Positions 33,191 to 40,090 of a stretch of 58,864 nt of DNA are shown here, one piece after another. This DNA is from Nitrososphaera sp. UBA210 (GTDB taxonomy: Archaea; Thermoproteota; Nitrososphaeria; Nitrososphaerales; Nitrososphaeraceae). The number at the start of each line of letters is the position of its first letter. Positions within the stretch are counted from its first letter, which is position 1. Location of the stretch: the NCBI GenBank assembly GCA_002494895.1, contig DADA01000004.1, positions 1 to 58,864 on the forward strand. Reading direction: 5' to 3'. The translations under genes and the position numbers were made by a program. Below the pieces are notes generated by a model, which saw only the letters and a list, made by a program, of their open reading frames with translations, did no database searches and was not told the DNA's origin.

Positions 33191-33847
33191 CTACTGCTGG
33201 TTGCTCTCCGAGTCCGAAATTCTTATCCCGGAACTCGGGATTGACGGGAACTTGTCTGTCACTTTCTGCTCTGCCACGGCTGAAGCCTCCATCATTATCT
33301 GGTCTATGTCGCCGCCGCTGCCGGTGTTGAGTTCGATACCAAGACCGTTGCTCTGGAGCGATTCTGTCATGATTCCGCTTAACAGGTTCTGCATGCCGTT
33401 TATCTCGCTGTCTGCGCCGGGTACGAACCTTTGCAGGCCTGGCTTTAGGCTCTTTATCGACGACATTGCCGGCCCGAGGGCGACCATGGCGTCTCCGAGT
33501 TCGTGCACCGTTGAAAGCCTCATCGAAACCTGCTCAAGGGCCAACCTTGCCTGACCCAGCGTGCGAGATATCTTGCGCACCTCGGCAAGCTCGTTAGAGA
33601 GCACCTTGGCGCTGTCAGAGTCGTGTCGCTGCATCGCATCGACTACCTTGCGGAAGAGAGCAGCGTCCCTCTCGTTGAGCTTGGTAATCATGGTGTCTAG
33701 CTTTGACGTTTGCAATTGAAGCTTGTTGACGGCAGTCTCGATCCGCGGCTTTAGCGGACCCTGAGGGGTCAGTGACTCTTTGAGTTTGTCGCTGGCCGTA
33801 ACTCTGCTCTGGTTGCTCCAGTTCTTGTCAAAACCGGTCATGCCCAT
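33191..33847 (-). CDS. cdvB: ESCRT-III-like cell-division protein (CdvB family)
   Basis: 218 residues with the Snf7/ESCRT-III core: basic helix 1 (KPRIETAVNKLQLQTSKLD), the long helical hairpin (VVDAMQRHDSDSAKVLSNELAEVRK is within 60-100) and acidic distal helices (GGDIDQIMMEAS). A Pro-containing stretch near the end (KFPSIPSSG) could be a MIM2-like site for the CdvC ATPase. Thaumarchaeota divide by the Cdv system and carry several CdvB paralogues; no cdvA or cdvC is in the window. Start at 33847 or two codons later. Confidence 0.9.
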   Translation of the reverse strand: MGMTGFDKNWSNQSRVTASDKLKESLTPQGPLKPRIETAVNKLQLQTSKLDTMITKLNERDAALFRKVVDAMQRHDSDSAKVLSNELAEVRKISRTLGQARLALEQVSMRLSTVHELGDAMVALGPAMSSIKSLKPGLQRFVPGADSEINGMQNLLSGIMTESLQSNGLGIELNTGSGGDIDQIMMEASAVAEQKVTDKFPSIPSSGIRISDSESNQQ

Positions 33848-33927
33848 CCCTGAATAGATTTGCTATTAATCGCGGGTGTGCAAAGCAGTAAACTATGGTG
33901 TTAAACAAATCAGCTAATTGGGCTGCC

Positions 33928-34224
33928 TCACTTTAGCGGAAGTCGAAAGAGCTCTTTTTGGCCCACAGAAGCCCACGCGCCCATTCCCCTTGATTCCCCT
34001 GCCCCTGCTTCTCCCGTAATCTCGCTGACCACTATCTCTACTGGGGCCATCGGGGGCCAGATCATGGCGACGTACTCGCCGGCATCCCCGGCCTTCTCAA
34101 GCGACGCAGGCTGCATGTTCTCCTTCTTGAATTTCAGCGCAAGCTTGTCCTTGATGGCTTCGACGAGCTGCCTCTGGCCGTGCACTATTAGGTACACCTT
34201 CTTGGTGTCATCTATTTGAGACAT
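33928..34224 (-). CDS. Conserved hypothetical protein, 98 aa
   Basis: Starts MSQIDDTKKVYLIVHGQRQ at 34224; the open frame extends upstream to 34506 but that part overlaps the plus-strand gene. Small alpha/beta protein (strand VYLIVHG, helix LVEAIKDKLALKF, strand EYVAMIWPPMAPVEIVVSE) with a Gly-rich tail. No domain recognised. Divergent from the gene at 34304. Confidence 0.65.
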   Translation of the reverse strand: MSQIDDTKKVYLIVHGQRQLVEAIKDKLALKFKKENMQPASLEKAGDAGEYVAMIWPPMAPVEIVVSEITGEAGAGESRGMGAWASVGQKELFRLPLK

Positions 34225-34303
34225 GGAACAGATGCATAGAACTATTAGGCACGTTAAATGTCTTTGTCGTTGCTCTTTGATCGTCACCGACTCGTATCTG
34301 GCC

Positions 34304-34861
34304 ATGATTCTGCCTGACGATATTGCAAAGAGGATTTCGGACTTTATGGCAGGCCGGATGAACTTTCCGTTTGTCGGGCGCGACGAGCTGATGTGCCTGA
34401 TGTACCTGTACGGGAAGAATAGCGGGATAAGAAATGAAAGCGAGGCCAAGGAGGCCGGCGTCCTAGCGCAGCAGACGGCGGTACAGCTCGGCCACGAAAT
34501 AGACATCTATGTGAACAGCTCTTCTGGCAAGCTTCACTCTGAATACATCAGGAGCAAATACGTCAACAGGCAGCTGCAGCTTGCAGTTGAAAAGAAGAAT
34601 ATTGGCGACCGGATTTCAGGAGACCCTGCCGTCATCGCAGATTGCTTTGCACAGCACGCCGCTCATTACAGGCAGGGCCACAGCTTTGAGCTTTACGGGC
34701 CCCTCAAAGACTCCGAGCTGACGTCTGACGTGCGGCCTGCTCTTGCAGGCAGGATGGTGATGGTCTGTTACAACAGGAACAGCGCGCAGGACACCGGCCT
34801 TGCGCACCCACTCATTCCGGTCTATGTCTTTTTCAGGGATCAGGCCGGCGCAAAGCCGTGA
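34304..34861 (+). CDS. Conserved hypothetical protein, 185 aa
   Basis: ATG at 34304 (MILPDDIAKRISDFMAG). Upstream in-frame codons back to 34223 lie over the divergent promoter and neighbouring start, so the longer form is unlikely; a TTG at 34277 is the other candidate. Soluble alpha/beta protein; residues ADCFAQHAAHYRQGHS contain a His/Cys cluster but no recognised motif. Its 3' end overlaps the convergent VOC gene by 22 bp. Confidence 0.65.
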   Translation: MILPDDIAKRISDFMAGRMNFPFVGRDELMCLMYLYGKNSGIRNESEAKEAGVLAQQTAVQLGHEIDIYVNSSSGKLHSEYIRSKYVNRQLQLAVEKKNIGDRISGDPAVIADCFAQHAAHYRQGHSFELYGPLKDSELTSDVRPALAGRMVMVCYNRNSAQDTGLAHPLIPVYVFFRDQAGAKP

Positions 34862-35232
34862 TAATATGACACCTGGGTAGAGTCCTCCTGAGGCATCTGC
34901 ATTATGGATATCAGGTGACCATCAGGGTCCTGAATGATTGTGTGCTTTCCGAATGGCTCCTGCGTTGGCTTTTTGTAGAATTTCACCTTTTTCTTTTTCA
35001 GGCCGGCGCATATGTCATCAAAGTCGCTCACGCTAAAGCCGACAAGCATGCTGTTGCTCTTTTTCACCCGCTTTTTTGAAGGATGGAGTGCAAGCACAGT
35101 TCCCTGCTCCGAGAACTCGATCCAGTCCTTGGATTTGTCCTTCATTTTCATCCCCAGAACGTCCCCGTAGAATTTGGCGGACTTTTTCATGTCCGATACA
35201 AGGAGTATGACGGCCCCTATTCGGCTGAACAT
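34840..35232 (-). CDS. Glyoxalase/VOC-superfamily protein
   Basis: 130 residues from the ATG at 35232, which begins with the VOC beta-strand MFSRIGAVILLVSDM and continues KSAKFYGDVLGM. A second beta-alpha-beta module follows (MLVGFSVSDFDDICAGLKKK, HTIIQDPDGHLISIMQ). Fold members include glyoxalase I, dioxygenases and epimerases, with metal site made of His/Glu; here Asp-Pro-Asp-Gly-His is visible. TATA-like GTTATATCTC is 27 bp upstream; the reading frame beyond 35232 is not used. Confidence 0.85.
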   Translation of the reverse strand: MFSRIGAVILLVSDMKKSAKFYGDVLGMKMKDKSKDWIEFSEQGTVLALHPSKKRVKKSNSMLVGFSVSDFDDICAGLKKKKVKFYKKPTQEPFGKHTIIQDPDGHLISIMQMPQEDSTQVSYYHGFAPA

Positions 35233-35255
35233 TACCCAGCTATCCACCTTCCAGA

Positions 35256-35286
35256 GATATAACGACTGCTGCCAACAAAGATATAT
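35256..35286. promoter_or_regulatory. Divergent TATA boxes (VOC gene and 35312 gene)
   Basis: A minus-strand box (RC of GAGATATAAC, 35254-35263) serves the VOC ATG at 35232, and AGATATATCG (35278-35287) lies about 30 bp before the plus-strand TTG at 35312. Together they argue for short, leaderless versions of both genes. Confidence 0.5.
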
Positions 35287-35311
35287 CGTTGATGAAATTG
35301 AGATAGCCAGA

Positions 35312-35770
35312 TTGCAGGCTGCGCCGATAGTCAGGTTCTCCGAATTTCTCGGGATAGGATACTTTGGCGATGAAAGGCAGCATGTCATCGCGCCCATCTT
35401 TGACGTCCGGCTAAATGCCGAGCGGGCCTGGACCAAAGTCGCCGAAAGCCAGCTGCAAAAGGTACCTGCTTTTCACGCAGTATTTGTCGAGCATGTTTCA
35501 AAGTACGAATTCGTGGCCTATCCGGTCGAGATGAGGGCGGACCAGATCAACTACGCGCTATACCGCTCCTTTTCAAGCCTTGACAGCCTGCGCAAGTTCA
35601 GGGCAAGCTACGGGGGGACTACATACATAAAGTTCGGATGGCACGACCTGACAAAGGCGCAAAAGTTTGACGTACTTGCGGATTATGCAGCTATAGACGC
35701 TGTCGAATTCATGAAGCCCGGCGAGATCCGGCCGGGCACTCTGGTAGACCAGGTAAGGAAAAACCTGTAG
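35312..35770 (+). CDS. Conserved hypothetical protein, about 152 aa
   Basis: Start chosen at TTG 35312 (product begins LQAAPIVRFSEFLGIGYFG) because a TATA box is 30 bp upstream and the frame upstream (to an ATG at 35174) lies inside the divergent VOC gene. Soluble alpha/beta protein with no recognised motif (later FKSYGGTTYIKFG-like strand seen as YGGTTYIKFGWHDL). Convergent with the PH-SHOCT gene, 6 bp apart. Confidence 0.65.
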   Translation: MQAAPIVRFSEFLGIGYFGDERQHVIAPIFDVRLNAERAWTKVAESQLQKVPAFHAVFVEHVSKYEFVAYPVEMRADQINYALYRSFSSLDSLRKFRASYGGTTYIKFGWHDLTKAQKFDVLADYAAIDAVEFMKPGEIRPGTLVDQVRKNL

Positions 35771-35776
35771 GCTAAT

Positions 35777-36331
35777 TCAGCCCGTCTTTTTCATCAGTTC
35801 CTGCTTCATCTGCTGGAACTCTTGCTCAGAGATGGCGCCCTGCTCCTTGAGCTTTACCAGTTTTCCGAGCTCGTCGGCAATCGAGGCGGACTTTTCGGTC
35901 TGCGCGACAGACTTTTTGGCTTCTGCCATCTTGGTCTTTGCATACGTGACTATCTGCTCGGCCTTTGTCTTGTCTATTGCGTCAATGTCGCCGTGATAGC
36001 CTGAAGCGAATATCTTGAGAGTTGAAGAAAAGACGCCCTTTTCCAAGTCGACTGAGGAGATCTTGTCATATTCGATGATCCAGATCTTCTCGCGCATTCC
36101 CATCATTGACGGGTTCCTGATGATCAAATGCCTGTCAGTCACAAAGATGCTATTTGGAGACATTTTCGAGCCGCCAGGCTTCATCCTGGACTGCTTGGCG
36201 GTAAGGACGACCACTTCGCCCTGCTCCAGCCTCGGGGTGATTTTCATTATCTCCTCGATCTCGTCCTTGTCCGTAATGTTGGTGGTGAAATGCGCCTGCG
36301 AGCTTTCCTTCTTGCCCAACTCAAAGGTCAT
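35777..36331 (-). CDS. PH-domain protein with C-terminal SHOCT domain
   Basis: 184 residues. Residues about 30-130 form a bacterial/archaeal PH (YdbT-like) domain: IFVTDRHLIIRNPSMMGMR, IIEYDKISSVDLEKGVFSSTL. After a coiled linker the last 30 residues (IADELGKLVKLKEQGAISEQ, then EFQQMKQELMKK) are a SHOCT domain, a short helical oligomerisation module. Soluble; may assemble on a partner. Function unknown. Confidence 0.85.
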   Translation of the reverse strand: MTFELGKKESSQAHFTTNITDKDEIEEIMKITPRLEQGEVVVLTAKQSRMKPGGSKMSPNSIFVTDRHLIIRNPSMMGMREKIWIIEYDKISSVDLEKGVFSSTLKIFASGYHGDIDAIDKTKAEQIVTYAKTKMAEAKKSVAQTEKSASIADELGKLVKLKEQGAISEQEFQQMKQELMKKTG

Positions 36332-36386
36332 GACTGTTTGATGTCAGAATCCGACTAAATAGTCTTGCCTCCAGGTCCTGCATTAG

Positions 36387-36866
36387 CTATGCCTTCTGGA
36401 ACAGCTTTACCAGCCTGGCCATCAGGTTTATCGACACAAAGAAAATTGCCCATGCAATGACCGAGCTTATCATTGATGCTTCGTACGGCTCAAGCCTTGC
36501 CTGCAGCAACCCGTACTGTGACAGAACTCTGGCTATGGAAAATACCACTTCCGAAACAGAGAATGCGGCAAACAGTTTCTTTACGTCCTGCCGGATCTGC
36601 CCGTGGTTTTTCCTGCCAGTTTGCGGATCGACGTACCTGTGCCTGTTATCGACATAGAATAGAAGCGCGAAAAGTGGAAGGTAAACCGCGTATTCTGTCG
36701 CGAGGGCAACGACAGAATTTGCCAGATCGCTGTCGTTGTAAAGTGAGAACAGGTGCGAGGTATAGGCGCTGGCCAGAAAACCCGCAACCCCTGATATTAT
36801 CAGGTTCCTGTTAAACAGGATTGCATCTCTGTACCTGCGAAAAAAACTTGTACCCGGGTCCGGCAT
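36387..36866 (-). CDS. Four-span membrane protein, 159 aa
   Basis: Predicted spans near residues 20-40, 52-72, 92-115 and 128-150, separated by a charged cytoplasmic loop (DNRHRYVDPQTGRKNHGQ). ATG at 36866. No family recognised. Confidence 0.7.
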   Translation of the reverse strand: MPDPGTSFFRRYRDAILFNRNLIISGVAGFLASAYTSHLFSLYNDSDLANSVVALATEYAVYLPLFALLFYVDNRHRYVDPQTGRKNHGQIRQDVKKLFAAFSVSEVVFSIARVLSQYGLLQARLEPYEASMISSVIAWAIFFVSINLMARLVKLFQKA

Positions 36867-36917
36867 TAATCGCTGGTTAGGAAGCCATTTTGTATAAAGC
36901 TTGGCTGATCAGAGAAG

Positions 36918-37181
36918 CTACTGCGGCTTCATTCTGATTGATATTTCAATCCGGCCAAGAGGGCTGAAGACTCGCCTACATGCCCCAATGCAGTAGCTGC
37001 GGACAATATCGTATGCCTGTGCAAGCGGGTTGCGGTACCTGTTGCCAAGGGCGTGGTGCGGCCTTTCGAACCGCTGGTAAAGATAGTCGTATGTGTGTCC
37101 CTTGACAAATTGAGGAGCGGAACCGATGCTCCTGAGGCGCCCGACATTGTGGACTAGGTTTATCTGCCCAAGTAATGACAT
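36918..37181 (-). CDS. Hypothetical protein, 87 aa
   Basis: Starts MSLLGQINLVHNVGRLRS; basic and soluble, rich in Tyr/Arg/His (YDYLYQRFERPHHALGNRYR), ends IRMKPQ. Codon third positions are GC-rich as in real genes here, and an AT-rich box (CAGAATAATCC, about 25 bp before the ATG) supports expression. No domain recognised. Confidence 0.55.
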   Translation of the reverse strand: MSLLGQINLVHNVGRLRSIGSAPQFVKGHTYDYLYQRFERPHHALGNRYRNPLAQAYDIVRSYCIGACRRVFSPLGRIEISIRMKPQ

Positions 37182-37265
37182 GTCAAGAAAAAGCGAGCAG
37201 GATTATTCTGACGGTGAGCTTAACTTTGTGCTCATGGTGCTCAACTTTTTTCCCTTCCGGTGAGG

Positions 37266-37580
37266 CTACGCTGCGCCTTTTACCTTCTTCAGGACGGAGT
37301 CAAATGTGTTGAGTGGAACTATCTTTATCTTGCTAAAGGAAGACAGGCCCACGTCGATGCAGAAAGATTCGATGTCGTGCGCGCTCTCTCCTTCGAGAAT
37401 CATCACCATTTCGTGCTCCAGAGCTGAGAGGTAGAATCCCGGCATCCTGGATATCCGGTGCTTTGAGAGCTTGGACTGGATCGTTTCGCCAATAGAAATG
37501 AACTTTTTCCGGCTCTCATTATTGTTCATCGGACATGACTCTGGGCTGTGACTGGCGAACACCCCGAATAGCTGTTGCAT
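37266..37580 (-). CDS. Hypothetical protein, 104 aa (ferredoxin-like fold candidate)
   Basis: ATG at 37580 is 26 bp from the TATA-like TTTTAATACC (37600-37610), supporting the long form, although an ATG at residue 18 also exists. After a variable N-terminus, the pattern FISIGETIQSKL, FYLSALEHEMVMILEGES, FSKIKIVPLNTFDSVLKKV resembles small dimeric alpha/beta-barrel proteins of the EthD/DUF3303 kind; this is a fold guess only. Confidence 0.6.
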   Translation of the reverse strand: MQQLFGVFASHSPESCPMNNNESRKKFISIGETIQSKLSKHRISRMPGFYLSALEHEMVMILEGESAHDIESFCIDVGLSSFSKIKIVPLNTFDSVLKKVKGAA

Positions 37581-37611
37581 GCGACTACAAAGCCGGACTG
37601 GGTATTAAAAT

Positions 37612-37836
37612 TTAGTGAGATTGATCGAGTAGCAACCGGCTGGCCTTCTCGTTCTTGGCCTTTTTCATGAAATCCAAGAGCTCGATATAGGTCTCGAACT
37701 TGAAATACCGCATGAGTCCATCTATCTGCCCGTCGCTGTACTCGGGATGGCGGTACCTTGCTCGTTCAGCCTTTTCCAAGTCGCGCAACAAATGACTCGC
37801 ATTATTAAAAAGACTTGTTGTGTAATCCGCTTGCAC
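37612..37836 (-). CDS. Hypothetical protein, up to 74 aa
   Basis: GTG at 37836 opens the frame, but an AT-rich box inside it (CTTTTTAATAATG, near 37804) lies 25 bp before an in-frame TTG at 37779; the shorter 55-residue form starting at the charged helix EKAERARYRHPEY may be the real one. Ends FMKKAKNEKASRLLLDQSH. No domain recognised. Confidence 0.5.
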   Translation of the reverse strand: MQADYTTSLFNNASHLLRDLEKAERARYRHPEYSDGQIDGLMRYFKFETYIELLDFMKKAKNEKASRLLLDQSH

Positions 37837-37884
37837 TTTACAATCAAACAGTTTTGCAGGTGCCTTCCACTATCGTCGAATGGG

Positions 37885-37959
37885 TTACGCGAGAAAGCGG
37901 ACCAGCGCGGCTACAAGAGCAATGCCGATGGCCACGATTACGACAGCTTTTATGCTCAC
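37885..37959 (-). CDS. Candidate 24-aa single-span membrane peptide
   Basis: GTG at 37959-37957 to TAA at 37887-37885; product MSIKAVVIVAIGIAL... ends VRFLA, with one basic residue on each side of a single hydrophobic helix. The TTTAAG box (on the minus strand, about 37990) is 30 bp upstream. Very short, so a chance frame is possible, but spacing and composition are those of a membrane micropeptide. Confidence 0.35.
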   Translation of the reverse strand: MSIKAVVIVAIGIALVAALVRFLA

Positions 37960-38029
37960 TTCTCAGAGCAGCCCGGAGGACGCCTCCCTTAAACGTTGCA
38001 CTTCGATTTCTGTCAACTTGCGGGTGGTA

Positions 38030-38050
38030 TTGTTGAACAAAATTCAACAA
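38030..38050. promoter_or_regulatory. Perfect 8-bp inverted repeat upstream of MurI-like gene
   Basis: TTGTTGAA (38030-38037) and TTCAACAA (38043-38050) flank CAAAA, immediately upstream of the TATA-like CATTTATTTT (38056-38065), i.e. where archaeal activators or BRE-blocking repressors bind. Confidence 0.4.
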
Positions 38051-38089
38051 CCTGTACATTTATTTTACTTCATTTCGTGATAGGAGCGA

Positions 38090-38890
38090 TTGACCAGCAA
38101 TCCTGTTGCGATCTTTGATTCCGGCATCGGCTCTCTCTCAATAATAAGAGAGTTGCGTAGGGAGGTGCCCTATGAGGACCTGCTCTACTTTGCCGACAGG
38201 GCGCATTTTCCATATGGGACCAAATCTCACGGCGAGCTGCGAGAGATTATTTCCAGCACTATCAATTACCTGAAACGATACAAGCCAAAGGTGGTGGTCG
38301 TAGCCTCCAATACCCCCACGGTCCAGGTGCTCGACGAGGTCAGAAAAATAGTAGCCGACATCCCGCTGATAGGGGTGAGGCCGCCGCTAAAAGAGGCCGC
38401 GCGGCTGACGAAAAAAAAGCACATCGGAATAATGGCCACCGAAGGCACGATAAGGAGCAGGGAGCTTGAGAACCAGATAAGGCGAGAGGTCCCGCAGCAC
38501 ATCCTTGTCACTAAATTCAACGCATCGCCAATAATCGAGCTGATAGAGCGGGGAATCCACCTCGAAAATGAGCGGCGGACGTTTGACGTTATTTCAAGAG
38601 TGCTGGGTGACAGCGTGGACGAAAAGATGGACGTGATAACCCTGTCAAGCACGCACCTTCCCTTTGTGAAAAAATACCTCAATGCGCTACTGCCCACTGT
38701 CAGGTTCGTTGATCCCGCACAGATCGTGGCAAGGGACGTGAAGAAGCTGCTTTCCTTCTACCGGATGAACAAAAAGAGCGGTACCGGCAGGCTGCAGATT
38801 CTGGTGTCAGATGGCAAGCGGGAATTTGAAAGATCCGTCAGGGCGATGGGCGTCAGAGAGCCAGTGGAGCAGGTTTTCCTGACCTTCTGA
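38090..38890 (+). CDS. Aspartate/glutamate racemase (MurI) family protein lacking both catalytic cysteines
   Basis: 266 residues from TTG, 30 bp after a TATA box. The MurI fold is clear: FDSGIGSLSIIRE (9-21), YFADRAHFPYGTKS (33-46). But the first catalytic Cys (ACNT in MurI) is Ser73 in VASNTPT and the second (GCTH) is Ser187 in LSSTHLPF. Without the two thiols the normal racemisation cannot occur, so a changed reaction or a binding role is likely. Thaumarchaeota have no peptidoglycan. The next gene is a cis-prenyltransferase, as in bacterial wall loci. No signal peptide; cytosolic. Confidence 0.85.
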   Translation: MTSNPVAIFDSGIGSLSIIRELRREVPYEDLLYFADRAHFPYGTKSHGELREIISSTINYLKRYKPKVVVVASNTPTVQVLDEVRKIVADIPLIGVRPPLKEAARLTKKKHIGIMATEGTIRSRELENQIRREVPQHILVTKFNASPIIELIERGIHLENERRTFDVISRVLGDSVDEKMDVITLSSTHLPFVKKYLNALLPTVRFVDPAQIVARDVKKLLSFYRMNKKSGTGRLQILVSDGKREFERSVRAMGVREPVEQVFLTF

Positions 38891-38967
38891 ATGTATATGG
38901 CGCTCACGACATACTGTAAATATATGGAAACTGCGATAGCTCTCGCGTAATATCCAGCTGATAGTTA

Positions 38968-39789
38968 ATGGGGCTCCAGACAAACATAGACAGGGGAGGC
39001 AAGGCTCTGATGGAAACCTTCCTCCAGCTGAGCAGAATATATTCGCTTTATGAAAGGCATTTAGAGTCTGAAATTGTGAAACAGCCTCTCCCCAGCCATG
39101 TTGCAATAGTGCTTGACGGCAACAGGAGGTGGGCAAAATTCAACCTCTTTGACGTTGGCATCGGCCACACCCATGGGGCGGACAAGGCCGAGGAGCTGCT
39201 CAACTGGATACATGACATCGGGATCAAGATAACGACTCTGTATGTTCTGTCCACGGAAAACCTAGACAGAAAGGATGACGAGCTTGAAAAAATCTACGGC
39301 CTGCTCGAGGTAAAGCTGGAGAGGCTCCTGAACGATGAAAGGATTCACAAGCGCAAGATGAAGATAAAGGCGATAGGCGACACTACACTGCTTCCTCCTA
39401 AATTGCAGGAGATACTGACAAAGCTGGAAGAGTCCACTGCTGAATACGACGCAATGTTCCTGAATATCGCAATCGCCTACGGCGGCCAGAAGGAGCTCAT
39501 TGACGCGGTAAGAAAGATAGCCCAGATGGCAAAGCAGGGGCAGATAGAGGTTGATGCAATTGATGAAAAGACGATCGAGTCCCAGCTCTACACCTCGCAC
39601 CTGCCGCAGCCGTCGCCTGACCTTATCCTCAGGACATCGGGAGAGAAGAGGCTCTCCGGGTTTCTTATTTGGCAGAGTGCATACAGCGAGCTGATGTTCA
39701 TGGATGTCTTTTGGCCCGAGTTCCGCAAGATAGACCTCATGAGGGCGATCAGGACCTACCAGCACAGGGTCAGAAGGTACGGAAAATAA
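38968..39789 (+). CDS. uppS: Cis-prenyltransferase (undecaprenyl/dolichyl diphosphate synthase family)
   Basis: 273 residues. Motifs: HVAIVLDGNRRWAK (catalytic Asp in DGNRRW, about 50), the helix TTLYVLSTENLDR, NIAIAYGGQKEL and the C-terminal RTSGEKRLSGFLIWQ with SELMF. It elongates isoprenyl diphosphates in cis to make the polyprenol carrier, in archaea used for N-glycosylation of surface proteins, of which this window has many. ATG at 38968; TATA-like TAATATCC is about 20 bp upstream. Convergent with the Zn protein, 1 bp apart. Confidence 0.95.
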   Translation: MGLQTNIDRGGKALMETFLQLSRIYSLYERHLESEIVKQPLPSHVAIVLDGNRRWAKFNLFDVGIGHTHGADKAEELLNWIHDIGIKITTLYVLSTENLDRKDDELEKIYGLLEVKLERLLNDERIHKRKMKIKAIGDTTLLPPKLQEILTKLEESTAEYDAMFLNIAIAYGGQKELIDAVRKIAQMAKQGQIEVDAIDEKTIESQLYTSHLPQPSPDLILRTSGEKRLSGFLIWQSAYSELMFMDVFWPEFRKIDLMRAIRTYQHRVRRYGK

Positions 39790-39790
39790 G

Positions 39791-39985
39791 CTAGCGCCGC
39801 ATGCGCGCCTTTAGCTTTGTGTTGTGCGGCTTTGTCCTGAGTACCTGCCGACAGCACGGGCACTTTGCTTCGGCCCATTTCAGGAACAGCTCGCATTCGT
39901 TGCAGCGCTTGTAGCCGTTGCCGTAATAGCTGCCGTGCTCCTGCCTTGTAGCCTTGTAATCAATGCAGATATTCCTGCAAGGCAC
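39791..39985 (-). CDS. Small zinc-finger protein, 64 aa
   Basis: GTG start (39985). The product contains CRNIC, RCNECELF and KCPCCRQVL, i.e. C-x3-C, C-x2-C and C-x-C-C groups consistent with one or two structural zinc sites, and a basic tail (HNTKLKARMRR). Probably a nucleic-acid or ribosome-associated mini zinc protein; type common in archaea. Confidence 0.7.
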   Translation of the reverse strand: MPCRNICIDYKATRQEHGSYYGNGYKRCNECELFLKWAEAKCPCCRQVLRTKPHNTKLKARMRR

Positions 39986-40045
39986 GGATTAGCGTCAGCG
40001 TAGTAGTATTTTCATTTTGCTGCGCAAATAGAACCTGGGTCGGTA

Positions 40046-40085
40046 GTTGTAGAAAAGGAAAAGGACTGCTACCAGAGCAGCAGTC
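40046..40085 (-). terminator. Hairpin plus T-rich tract after acidic secreted protein
   Basis: Just after the stop at 40091 (minus strand) lies a perfect 7-bp stem GACTGCT/AGCAGTC (40079-40085 and 40064-40070) with an 8-nt loop, followed by CCTTTTCCTTTTCT. This is the clearest terminator-like element in the window. Confidence 0.55.
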
Positions 40086-40090
40086 TGCGT

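Noticed and set aside
37180..37263. Plus-strand 27-codon ORF starting MSRKSEQDYSDG
   Set aside because: Its ATG overlaps the start codon of the better-supported minus-strand gene at 37181.
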